Assembly: GCF_000425305.1 (NCBI RefSeq)
Contig: NZ_AUDE01000009.1
Span: 62,001 to 126,000, forward strand
Length of the DNA stretch: 64,000 nucleotides
Source of the DNA: Psychroserpens burtonensis DSM 12212
Lineage (GTDB): Bacteria > Bacteroidota > Bacteroidia > Flavobacteriales > Flavobacteriaceae
Reading direction: 5' to 3'
Shown here: positions 16,647-25,300 of the stretch, piece after piece
Numbering within the stretch: position 1 is the first letter of the stretch
Layout of the letters: each line of letters starts with the position of its first letter
Notes under the pieces: model-generated
Seen by the model: the letters and a program-made list of their open reading frames with translations, nothing else
The model's database searches: none
What the model was told of the DNA's origin: nothing
Made by a program: the position numbers and the translations under genes

Positions 16647-16675
16647 ACCCTTTTCCGTAGAAAACTACAAAGGGT
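16647..16675. other. compound hairpin in the gap after the channel gene
   Basis: ACCCTTT (16647-16653) pairs with AAAGGGT (16669-16675), and inside it GTAG pairs with CTAC around an AAAA loop. No T-run follows directly on either strand, so it is not a textbook terminator. The rest of 16676-16792 shows nothing recognisable. Confidence 0.4.
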
Positions 16676-16792
16676 CTGGCTCTCGCAAGTCGCTATCAAA
16701 GATGAGCTCCAACAATTGCTCCATCCTTAACGCACTGGTAAAGAATAATAAAGCATAAGAAATAATTTTGCTACTTTTAAAATAAAAAAGCC

Positions 16793-17317
16793 ATGAAAAA
16801 GTTATTCATACTCTTATTTCTAATAGTATTGACATCTTGTTCTTCAATTTACGTCAATTATGATTACGACAAAACCACAAATTTTAAGAGTTATAAGACC
16901 TATAATTATTTTTCAGATGTGAATACAGGAATGAGTGAATTAGATTCAAAACGTCTATTTAAAGCATTAGATAGTGCCTTATTAAGTAGGGGTTATATGG
17001 TATCTGAAACTCCAGATTTTTTGATAGATATTAAGAGTATCGAATTTCAACAAGCAAGAGGAAGCACAGTAGGAGTGGGAGTTGGTGGAGTTGGTAATAA
17101 TGTAGGTGGCGGACTTTCAATAGGATTACCAATAGGCCAAACAAAATTAGGTAGAGAAATTATTTTTGATTTTGTTGATGAAAGTAATGACGCGCTCTTT
17201 TGGCAAGCAGTTTCAGAATCAAATTTTAAACTAAACGCATCTCCCGAAAAGCGCGAAGCTTTATTTATTGCTATTGTTGAAAAGGTTTTAAAAGGCTTTC
17301 CGCCAGAAATAAAATAG
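16793..17317 (+). CDS. DUF4136 family lipoprotein
   Basis: A 174-residue protein with a lipoprotein signal (MKKLFILLFLIVLTSC, lipidated Cys near residue 16). The following V-N-Y-D-Y-D-K-T-T-N-F-x-x-Y-x-T-Y-x-Y pattern is the start of the DUF4136 domain, which fills the rest of the protein. A Gly/Val-rich segment lies at about residues 92-112 (GVGVGGVGNNVGGGLSIGL). It is anchored in the outer or inner membrane facing the periplasm. The function of the family is unknown. Confidence 0.88.
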   Translation: MKKLFILLFLIVLTSCSSIYVNYDYDKTTNFKSYKTYNYFSDVNTGMSELDSKRLFKALDSALLSRGYMVSETPDFLIDIKSIEFQQARGSTVGVGVGGVGNNVGGGLSIGLPIGQTKLGREIIFDFVDESNDALFWQAVSESNFKLNASPEKREALFIAIVEKVLKGFPPEIK

Positions 17318-17379
17318 ATCTTAAAATATAGAGCCTTTTTTCCGTTCGTATAAATCATTTTACCGTTGGTCATAATAAC

Positions 17380-17568
17380 ATGGCTAAACGTTCTTCTGTT
17401 ATTTTAATTGGATTTTCGTTAGCACATGCGTACAATTTTAGAGAAAATATTGTAATTGCAACGTCCTTGTTATTTGGCGCTTTAGTCCTCGTCTTTTTAT
17501 CTATTAAAGGTTTCCAACAAAAAAATGTATTCGTAAACCTGTTTGGTTGCGAGCATTTAAAAATTTAA
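17380..17568 (+). CDS. possible small membrane protein
   Basis: A 62-codon open frame with a hydrophobic stretch at residues 27-44 (IATSLLFGALVLVFLSIK) and a hydrophobic N-terminus. No family is recognised. The gap it occupies (17318-17713) has no other coding signal, and the codons resemble local coding DNA, but there is no promoter or partner. It could be a gene remnant. Confidence 0.3.
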   Translation: MAKRSSVILIGFSLAHAYNFRENIVIATSLLFGALVLVFLSIKGFQQKNVFVNLFGCEHLKI

Positions 17569-17651
17569 ATACTATATGGCTAATCATAAACATTCACCAT
17601 GTTAAAAAAGTGGTGCCTTGGTTGAATTGGAAACTAAAAATAGAAATATAA

Positions 17652-17678
17652 TCTGGAGAAGAAATTGAAATCTCCAGA
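17652..17678 (-). terminator. probable terminator of the alpha-2-macroglobulin gene
   Basis: TCTGGAGA and TCTCCAGA form a perfect 8-bp stem around an 11-nt loop, 36 bp past the macroglobulin stop. On the minus strand it runs into an A/T-rich TTATATTTCTATTTTT stretch. Confidence 0.5.
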
Positions 17679-17713
17679 CGACAATCGTATTTGTTTAAAG
17701 AGCAGTTGAGTTT

Positions 17714-20700
17714 TTAATCAACACTAATCCTAATACCTTCACTGTGACTGCTAAACTCTGGAGCATACATACTTTGAATCGTCGTGATCCCATTACTCAT
17801 ATTACCAGCGTTATTTACTCTTAAATCATATTCAAAAACATAAACACCTTTGGGTAAATAGTCAAAAAAGAAATTGGTTGATGCGTCTTTTGTACTTTCA
17901 TAATAACCCAGCCCATCTTGGTATTGATACTGAGACAATACATTAACAGGTTCTAATCCTGCAGCTCTCATGTCTTTCATGTGAATGAATTCCATTGGGC
18001 GATCACTTCGTAATTCTATGCGAACGCTTACCAAATCGCCAACTTTTAAATTGGTTTCTGCTGTGATTTCTGTTATTTGTTCACCAGTATCTGTGTTGGT
18101 TTTCTTAAAGAGTTTTTTGCTAAGTTTAAGAGGTGTTTCCGCTGAGGTTATTTTATCTAAATCTTCAAAATATTGCCAGTATAAACCTCCCCAAGCAATG
18201 CCATCCCCTTTCTTTATTAATTTGACGGTTGCCATGTCTGGTTCAATTTCCGAAGAATTCCAACGCGTTTTAAAATACCCAGTTCCAGCTTCAACCTTGA
18301 CATCTTCTAATTTTGAAGGAGCAATTTGCTGCCCGCCAATAACGATATCCACCATGTCTGTGACACTCAACCAATCGCCGCCTTGCAGCAGCAAAGCATA
18401 AACAGCTGCCGTAGTGGCTTTTGTGGTTTTCCAGCGGTTGGTTTGCTTATTTTTAAGCAACCAGATTTTTAGATTATCAATATCTTCAAGATTCTTCGTT
18501 TCACCCTGAAAGGCAGTACCAGCTTCAGAAAATACTTCAATCAATAATGCTTGCGTTTCAATTGGCGCTTGATACCAGTGCCATGAACTTGTGTTTGCTT
18601 TCCAGTACATACCTAATTCTTTTGAAGTAATACTCGTTTCGCGTAGAGATTTCATAAGTTTTGCAGAGGTACTGCTGTCATCCATCCTATAAAGCACTAA
18701 CGCCATTAATCCTTTGGCATATAGCGATCGACTTATCCCGTATTTCTGGATTTGCGTCTGGTAATAATCTGTAATGGTCTCCACTTCTTTTGATATTTTT
18801 ATCTCCGGAAAAAAGCTACGCATATACAAATAGTGCAGTTGCGTATAGCTCAGGTGATCTTTACTTAAATCGGCATCCTTGTTATATTTTCTGATGTCTT
18901 TATATTCTTGAATAAACTCAGCGTCTAGGTATGCGATTGCTTTTCCAATCATTGGCATCTCGTCTTCACTCGTCGTGACAGATAACTTATCTAAATGACC
19001 GAACCCAGTAATGATATGCTGTGTGATATAGCGGTTTGATCGTCCTCCATTGAACCATGACCATGCACCATTACTCATTTGACCATTTTTGAGTTTGCGC
19101 ATTGCAGAGTCTAACTCATTATTCATTTTATTTAAATCGAATAGGAGAGCAATACGTTTTTTCTGTTCGGTTTCACTTTGGGCATCACGTAGCCAAGGTG
19201 TTTCTTGAATTAAAATGGATTTCAATTCTTGGTTCTTTTCTAAATTAGAAAGCAAAGCATCTGTATTTCGCCACAGATTAAAAACCTCTTGAATTCTAGG
19301 ATTGCTATTCGCAATATGACTTGCTAGAGCATTCGCGTAGTAACGACTAAAAGTTTGCTCGTTACACTCATAAGGATATTCCATCAAATAAGGCAAGGCT
19401 TGCACGGCATACCAAGTAGGATTTGAGGTCATTTCTAATGTCAGTTTGTGATGCTTCAAGGTTGTTGATGTCGTTGTCGCCAACTTATCTAAAGTAAACG
19501 TTCGTGTCTCATTACTCTTAATCCACATGGATAATGTTTCTGTGACTAACCTTCTATTACTTAATACAGGTAGTGCGTTTTGTTCGCCATCACTAAAACC
19601 ACCTGATTTTGCGATAATTTTATATCGTACAGCGTCAACATCGTATGGAATATCAAGATTCCAAGTGACATTTGTATTTCCTTTGGCCGAAACTATGAAA
19701 CCTAATTCATTAAAAGCATTTGATAGTTTTTGATCAATAGATTCACCAGTAAGTGCATCAAATAACTGAAGTACTGCAACACCTTTGAGTGGGCCGTCAC
19801 TAAGGTTTGCAATTTTAGTACTGATACTAATTTGATCACCTTCTCTTAAAAAACGAGGCGCATTTGGGATGACCATCAATTCTTTTTGAGTCACAGTTTC
19901 TAAAGAAGTTATGTTACTTTTTAAAGATTTTGTGTGTGCTAGTAATTGTAATTTCCATTTGGTCAGAGCCTCAGGTGTGGTGAAACTAAAACTCACATTC
20001 CCTTCTTTGTCTGTTTGTAACTGCGGAAAAAAGAAAGCGGTCTCCTGAAGATTTTTACGAATTGTTACGTTGTTGAAGTTTTGTTTTTCTATAATATTAG
20101 GATTATCATCAACTGAACTCCGTCCTCTTATCACTACGTTTGCGCTACTTCCTGGTTGTCCACTGCCAGTTGAAACGCTCACACCAGCAGCTTGGCCTTT
20201 TGATAAATAACCAATTTTAGTGTTATCAATTTCCCTTTTGGCATCGTCGACTGATATTTCTCTTACATATTCAAGAGCAACGGAAGACGATTTCATTAAA
20301 TAGTTAGTTCTTCCATTTCCTAAATAAAGCCCAAAGAAATTCAAAGCATCATAGTCTTGAACACTATAATTGCCAGTATTATTTTGTAAATTATCAATAC
20401 TAAACGGATTCACTACAAAACTTCTACCAGAATTTGTTCGATAATACGAATAGTAAGACGGTTGTTGGATCGGGTTAAATGACCAATCATGAGTTTTAAA
20501 TTGATTAAGAGAGGCGTCATACATGCTGGCAAGAAGCTCTGCAGCGACTTTATCACCTTTAGGTCCTTTGATCTTAAAACGCCAAGTTTCATCGATTCCA
20601 GGTTGGAGTTTGTCTCTAAAAGTAAGTGTTTCAATTTTTAAATCTGTTTTTGGATAGGGTACAGCAATATTGAGACTTCCATTGTTAAAACTATTTTTAA

Positions 20701-23700
20701 ACGCATAACTGTAATGCACAACAAAACCACCTAAGTCGTTTTCATACACTGGGATTGTTATCGTTTGTTTCTCGTTATGGAGTGCAACGACATGCTTGCT
20801 TATAATGTTATGATCTTTCTCAATTTCTATAGTAACAAATAACCCTTCTGCAGAAGAGCCAATTAAAAGTTCAACAGTATCATTAGTGCTATAAGAATTT
20901 TTGTTCGTAGTAATTTTAAAGAGTTGATGATCTGCTAAAGTGTTGTCGTCGTTACTATAAACCATAGTTTGAACTTCATCTTTAACCTCTTGACCAAAAC
21001 GATCTTTACTTTCTAAAAGCACTAGGTAAACCCCAGACGTCCATCGTTTTATTTTGCCTAGTTGGAGTTCTTTGGAAGTTTCAGTATTAAAATCTTTAGA
21101 ATACACGAGTTCTCCTTTGTCCCAGTTGTTAGAGTTATCTTCATTGATATAGGCTTCATTTGGGAATAAGGTCTTAAATTCATCGTTAGTAAACTCTTGA
21201 TAATCTGGAGCTTCCCAAGGTCGAGGTCTTAAAACCGTATTTGACGCTTTAAGTTTATAGATTTTGATGGTTCCTTTTGCTGGAACAAACTCACCATTTA
21301 GATTTCTAGTATCTACGGAAAACGTTTGCTTGTTGTCTTGTTTATCTATTTGGTTCGTGATAATAATTTGAGCAGTTAACGCATGATAACCTACGTTTAC
21401 ATTGGTGGTTGCACTGCGAGTTTCGCCATTAATATCTGTGATATCTGCTGTGACCTCATAATTAAATGTTGGTAACCCAGATTTATCTTGACTTGCATCT
21501 GGAATAGCTTTAAAATCTATTTCAAATTCACCATCTGTATCTGTGGTGGTTTCGCCATGAGCAATTTCTTGTGGCTCAGAATTAAAATAAGGTCTGTACC
21601 AATTGTACCATCTTAGATATTGCACTTTTCTATGAACACGATATACGACTTTTGCACCTGTAATATTACTGCCAGCATAAGCACGCGCATTTCCATTGAC
21701 AGTAACCGTGTCATTAACTTTATAGGTATTTGTAACAGGTGTGAATTTTGCTTCAAACTTTGGTCGTTTATAGTCTTCTACCGAAATAGATTGGTAGGAA
21801 TTTAAATTGTTTTCACCTTTAAGCCTAATAGAGAAATTACCTGTTAAACCATCGTTAGGGATGATAAATTCCCCAGCAACAGAACCATATTCATTCGTTG
21901 CCAATGCTAAAGATTTGACTTCTTCTCCATTAGCATTGTAAAGTGTAATATCAAAAGTTTTGTTTGCTAATACTTCGGTTTTGTCATCATTTGTTGTCAT
22001 AACAATCGCTTTAAAATAAAGTGGTTGTCCTGGTCTGTAGATGCTTCTGTCGGTGAAAATAAAGCCTTTATAAAGTGGGTAATTAGGTTTGTTATTTCCG
22101 TAGTTATAATAACGATTGAGATTTAGTCCATCAAATAAAGCAGTGTCCTTGTTTACTTTAATTTTGAGTTTGATTTGAGAGCGGTTGTAATCTGTTTTTT
22201 TGACCATAAACTCTCCATTATCATCTGTAGAGAACTTATCTGTTTTGTAATTCCCTCTATAATTTTTAATATCATCTAAAGTGATAGCTGCGTTAGGTAT
22301 AGGTTTACCATTTGTTCTATCAATAATTTGATAGGTAACATCGCCTTTATTTTCTTTCTGGATATAGGCTAGATTTGAAACTTGAATTTCCTTAACTGCA
22401 TATGTGTTGTTATCGTTTTGTACTTGTGCATAGATAATATAGCGTCCATTTTTTAACTTGGGAATGGTGATTTCTGTTCGATGTTGCTGGTAGTCATTGT
22501 CATCTTTTAAATTGGATGTCCAGCTTTGTATCGTTTTCATTCTGGTTAAAATAGTCAGTTTATCGTCAACTTGGTTGTAGGAGCGAAGTACTTTTAATTC
22601 GTCATCAGTTACTGTTCCAATTTTAAAGTTGATCTTTTTAAGATTTTTATAGGTAATTAATGACAGAGCATTCTCATCTATAGGCAGGACATCTTCAGTA
22701 ATTATTTGAAGGGATGGCGTTAGTATTTGAGATTTTAAAATATTGCATTTTTCAGCACCTTGACTATTTGGATACTTAGTAATTACGTTATCACAAAGTG
22801 CAATAGCTTCTTTAAGCTTCCAGCGATGGGTTTCACTGGTGTTAGGTCGATAGGTCTCGCCTAGTGCTTGATATACGTTTGCAATTTCAAAATCGTATAA
22901 GGCTGCGATACTGTTGTTTAATGCATTCCATTTTTTGCTTTCATTCTGTAAAGTTTTTAATACTAACGTTTCTTTATTATCAAAAATAGCAAATTGTGAA
23001 ACGAAATTTAGACGTTCTAAATCTACATCAGCCAGTGCTTGAGGCGACGTATCATTAAGATGAAACTGTATTAAATTTTGGTATATTTTTAAAGCATTAA
23101 GCTGCAAAGATGTGGAGTCTTTAGATTCTAATTGCATGACTGAAAAATCATTGGATGGACCAATAAGTTTTGGGTCTGCAATTTCAAACTTATAAGCGGG
23201 TCTAATAATATTAGTTTCAGAAGTTTTGTAAAATTCTAAAGCTTGATGTGATAATATATCAAAAAGTGTAGGTCTATAAATTTTAGAATTGGTTTGAGAG
23301 ATAATAATAGCCTCAAAATCATTTATACTTGTTTGTTGAAGTATATGTGCGTTTTGTAAGGAGTGCTCATAATTTTTATGAACCTCTTCAATTAAGGTGC
23401 GTAAATCCCAAGTCCTAAAGTCTACATTTTCGGTTAATGAGCCTGCCGAATTGTCGAGTTTGGTTCTATTATAAAATTTCCATCTATTTTGATTGAAATA
23501 TTGCCAATATAAAGTCGCTAACATATTTTGAAGCACATTTTTTGTTGGCGATTTACTTTTTGCTATGGCGTCTTTAAATTCTCCAATGATCTTAAATTGC
23601 GCTTCTTCTTCAAGTATAAGCGCATATTTACTTCGGAAAAGTAACGTCTTAACTTCTTGAGGCGTATTCTTGCTAGCTTTTGCTTTTTTTTCAATAGATG

Positions 23701-23845
23701 CGACAACCTGTAATGCAGATTTTGGTAAACCCTGCAGGTCAAAGGCATCAACCTGAGTCCATAGTTTGGTGTAGTCTTTGGTTTGAGCGTTAGAAAAACT
23801 CGCAAATAATAATAATATCATTAATACACTTATAATTGGCTTCAT
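17714..23845 (-). CDS. alpha-2-macroglobulin family protein with a TonB-plug-like insert
   Basis: A 2043-residue secreted protein with a signal peptide (MKPIISVLMILLLFASFSNAQ). The order is: helical N-terminal region (to about 400), macroglobulin MG domains (about 400-1150; the MG2-type RSIYRPGQPLYFKAIV lies near 605), an unusual SusC-plug-like segment (about 1205-1250), the A2M domain (EALTKWKLQLLAHT near 1290), then the helical thioester domain and C-terminal region. The thioester motif CNEQ is at about residue 1494, matching CxEQ, so it could covalently trap proteases. Bacterial homologues guard the periplasm against foreign proteases. Unlike E. coli, no pbpC neighbour is present. The gene stands alone with its own terminator. 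Confidence 0.93.
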   Translation of the reverse strand: MKPIISVLMILLLFASFSNAQTKDYTKLWTQVDAFDLQGLPKSALQVVASIEKKAKASKNTPQEVKTLLFRSKYALILEEEAQFKIIGEFKDAIAKSKSPTKNVLQNMLATLYWQYFNQNRWKFYNRTKLDNSAGSLTENVDFRTWDLRTLIEEVHKNYEHSLQNAHILQQTSINDFEAIIISQTNSKIYRPTLFDILSHQALEFYKTSETNIIRPAYKFEIADPKLIGPSNDFSVMQLESKDSTSLQLNALKIYQNLIQFHLNDTSPQALADVDLERLNFVSQFAIFDNKETLVLKTLQNESKKWNALNNSIAALYDFEIANVYQALGETYRPNTSETHRWKLKEAIALCDNVITKYPNSQGAEKCNILKSQILTPSLQIITEDVLPIDENALSLITYKNLKKINFKIGTVTDDELKVLRSYNQVDDKLTILTRMKTIQSWTSNLKDDNDYQQHRTEITIPKLKNGRYIIYAQVQNDNNTYAVKEIQVSNLAYIQKENKGDVTYQIIDRTNGKPIPNAAITLDDIKNYRGNYKTDKFSTDDNGEFMVKKTDYNRSQIKLKIKVNKDTALFDGLNLNRYYNYGNNKPNYPLYKGFIFTDRSIYRPGQPLYFKAIVMTTNDDKTEVLANKTFDITLYNANGEEVKSLALATNEYGSVAGEFIIPNDGLTGNFSIRLKGENNLNSYQSISVEDYKRPKFEAKFTPVTNTYKVNDTVTVNGNARAYAGSNITGAKVVYRVHRKVQYLRWYNWYRPYFNSEPQEIAHGETTTDTDGEFEIDFKAIPDASQDKSGLPTFNYEVTADITDINGETRSATTNVNVGYHALTAQIIITNQIDKQDNKQTFSVDTRNLNGEFVPAKGTIKIYKLKASNTVLRPRPWEAPDYQEFTNDEFKTLFPNEAYINEDNSNNWDKGELVYSKDFNTETSKELQLGKIKRWTSGVYLVLLESKDRFGQEVKDEVQTMVYSNDDNTLADHQLFKITTNKNSYSTNDTVELLIGSSAEGLFVTIEIEKDHNIISKHVVALHNEKQTITIPVYENDLGGFVVHYSYAFKNSFNNGSLNIAVPYPKTDLKIETLTFRDKLQPGIDETWRFKIKGPKGDKVAAELLASMYDASLNQFKTHDWSFNPIQQPSYYSYYRTNSGRSFVVNPFSIDNLQNNTGNYSVQDYDALNFFGLYLGNGRTNYLMKSSSVALEYVREISVDDAKREIDNTKIGYLSKGQAAGVSVSTGSGQPGSSANVVIRGRSSVDDNPNIIEKQNFNNVTIRKNLQETAFFFPQLQTDKEGNVSFSFTTPEALTKWKLQLLAHTKSLKSNITSLETVTQKELMVIPNAPRFLREGDQISISTKIANLSDGPLKGVAVLQLFDALTGESIDQKLSNAFNELGFIVSAKGNTNVTWNLDIPYDVDAVRYKIIAKSGGFSDGEQNALPVLSNRRLVTETLSMWIKSNETRTFTLDKLATTTSTTLKHHKLTLEMTSNPTWYAVQALPYLMEYPYECNEQTFSRYYANALASHIANSNPRIQEVFNLWRNTDALLSNLEKNQELKSILIQETPWLRDAQSETEQKKRIALLFDLNKMNNELDSAMRKLKNGQMSNGAWSWFNGGRSNRYITQHIITGFGHLDKLSVTTSEDEMPMIGKAIAYLDAEFIQEYKDIRKYNKDADLSKDHLSYTQLHYLYMRSFFPEIKISKEVETITDYYQTQIQKYGISRSLYAKGLMALVLYRMDDSSTSAKLMKSLRETSITSKELGMYWKANTSSWHWYQAPIETQALLIEVFSEAGTAFQGETKNLEDIDNLKIWLLKNKQTNRWKTTKATTAAVYALLLQGGDWLSVTDMVDIVIGGQQIAPSKLEDVKVEAGTGYFKTRWNSSEIEPDMATVKLIKKGDGIAWGGLYWQYFEDLDKITSAETPLKLSKKLFKKTNTDTGEQITEITAETNLKVGDLVSVRIELRSDRPMEFIHMKDMRAAGLEPVNVLSQYQYQDGLGYYESTKDASTNFFFDYLPKGVYVFEYDLRVNNAGNMSNGITTIQSMYAPEFSSHSEGIRISVD

Positions 23846-24116
23846 AATTCAGGTTTTTAGGGAATTTATGCCCTTAACTTTAATCAAAAAACAATAAATG
23901 AGTCATTGCTTAGTTTGGTTGAGTGAAGTTAATAATTTCAAGAGTGAATATGACCTGCTCGTTCAATTTATTAGAATGAAACGCCCTTTTTTCTTCCGAT
24001 TTTGTCAAAAACAGAAACCGTAACTAACGCTATGCTTTATTTTTTTTGTGCCATAGAAAGAAAAAAATATCATTTTCTTTAACATTAAATTCAAATATTA
24101 GCTGGTACAAACTATT
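23846..24116. other. non-coding gap between divergent genes
   Basis: This stretch separates the start of the macroglobulin gene from the promoter of the TPR gene. It is A/T-rich, with no open frame or repeat that I can support. The macroglobulin promoter should lie in its first 100 bp, but no clear -7 box was found. Confidence 0.5.
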
Positions 24117-24124
24117 TATCTTTG
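24117..24124 (+). promoter_or_regulatory. promoter -7 element upstream of the TPR gene
   Basis: TATCTTTG matches TAnnTTTG, 141 bp before the ATG at 24266. The long leader contains a terminator-like hairpin. Confidence 0.5.
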
Positions 24125-24143
24125 TAGAATGAGACTCAAAAAT

Positions 24144-24183
24144 AGTACCACATTAAAGGGGTCATAATTGTGGTGCTCTTTTT
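24144..24183 (+). terminator. terminator-like hairpin in the leader of the TPR gene
   Basis: AGTACCACATTA pairs with TAATTGTGGTGCT (12 pairs with one bulge and one G-U) around a 9-nt loop, then CTTTTTG follows. It lies 20-60 nt after the predicted transcript start. It would end a short RNA or act as an attenuator for the downstream gene. Confidence 0.5.
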
Positions 24184-24265
24184 GCTCTAGAGCATATTAT
24201 AAATCGGGCATGCAAAAGCTTTTAGCACCCTGATACATTATTAATAAAGAACAGTATACAAACAA

Positions 24266-25219
24266 ATGAAACATTTTTTATTTTTTCTACTAGCTCCTGT
24301 TTTGACTTTTGGTCAAGCATTCGTTAATGATGCTAAACAATTAATTGATAAAAAGGAATATAAGAAGGCAGAGCAATTACTTTCAGAATACGTTAAAACC
24401 AATAAAAGCGATCTTGAAGCTATTGAATTATATGGCGATGCTTATGGTCACCAGGAAAAATGGGATGATGCCATCGTTCAGTATAAGAAATTAGTAGACG
24501 GGAAACCTAATAACGCAAATTTTCATTATAAATATGGTGGGGCTCTAGGTATGAAGGCGCTTAGTGTCAATAAAATGAAAGCACTCGGTATTATTGGAGA
24601 CGTTAAGGGTGCCTTTTTGAAAGCAGCCGAATTAGACCCTAAACACATTGACGCACGTTGGGCTTTGGTAGAATTATATATGCAACTGCCGGGAATTATT
24701 GGTGGAAGTAAAAGTAAATCTTTTCAATATGCTAAGGAGCTGGAAGCACTGTCTAAAGTAGATGGGTACTTAGCTAAAGGTTATATTTATGAATATGATG
24801 ACGAACCCGAATTAGCCGAGAAATATTATAAATTAGCCATTACAGAAGGTGGCTCATTAAACTGCTATGATAAGCTCACCGATTTATATGAAAAAGAAAA
24901 GCAGCCGGATAAAGTGATTGGCAACTTAGAAGCTTCAGGAGAAAAGCATAAACGCAACGCGATGCACTATCAAATAGGGAAAGTATGCGCAGAATACAAT
25001 ATACAGTTGGATAAAGGGGAGAAGTGTTTGCTTATTTACATTGAAAATTATTCGGCAGAAGATGGCGTTCCAAAAGCTTGGGCTTATTATAGGTTGGCAC
25101 AGATTTATAAATTCAAAAGAAACAAAGATGATGCCTTGAAATGGATTGATAAAGCAATTACTAGTTTACCTCAAATTGATATTTTTAAAACTGAAAAAAC
25201 AGCTATTCAAAGTTTATAA
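24266..25219 (+). CDS. secreted tetratricopeptide repeat protein
   Basis: A 317-residue protein with a short signal peptide (MKHFLFFLLAPVLTFGQAF). Several degenerate TPR units are visible: residues 24-57 (KKEYKKAEQLLSEYVKTNKSDLEAIELYGDAY), 58-90 (EKWDDAIVQYKKLVDGKPNN), about 104-135 and the C-terminal 255-300 region (AYYRLAQIYKFKRNKDDALKWIDKAI). TPRs mediate protein contacts, here in the periplasm. No catalytic domain is seen. It reads away from the macroglobulin gene and precedes the Mur ligase gene by about 80 bp, but the latter has its own -7 box. Confidence 0.85.
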   Translation: MKHFLFFLLAPVLTFGQAFVNDAKQLIDKKEYKKAEQLLSEYVKTNKSDLEAIELYGDAYGHQEKWDDAIVQYKKLVDGKPNNANFHYKYGGALGMKALSVNKMKALGIIGDVKGAFLKAAELDPKHIDARWALVELYMQLPGIIGGSKSKSFQYAKELEALSKVDGYLAKGYIYEYDDEPELAEKYYKLAITEGGSLNCYDKLTDLYEKEKQPDKVIGNLEASGEKHKRNAMHYQIGKVCAEYNIQLDKGEKCLLIYIENYSAEDGVPKAWAYYRLAQIYKFKRNKDDALKWIDKAITSLPQIDIFKTEKTAIQSL

Positions 25220-25271
25220 ATCTCCGGAAAAAAGTTATCGAATTAGACTTTAGACTTAACACTTCAATTAG

Positions 25272-25279
25272 TATCTTTG
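25272..25279 (+). promoter_or_regulatory. mpl-like gene promoter -7 element
   Basis: TATCTTTG matches TAnnTTTG and ends 21 bp before the ATG at 25301. No good -33 box is visible. Confidence 0.5.
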
Positions 25280-25300
25280 AAGGTTTGCAAAATTCAACAC

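Noticed and set aside
17985-18401. 138-codon plus-strand frame inside the macroglobulin gene
   Set aside because: Antisense shadow of a long conserved coding region with no promoter.
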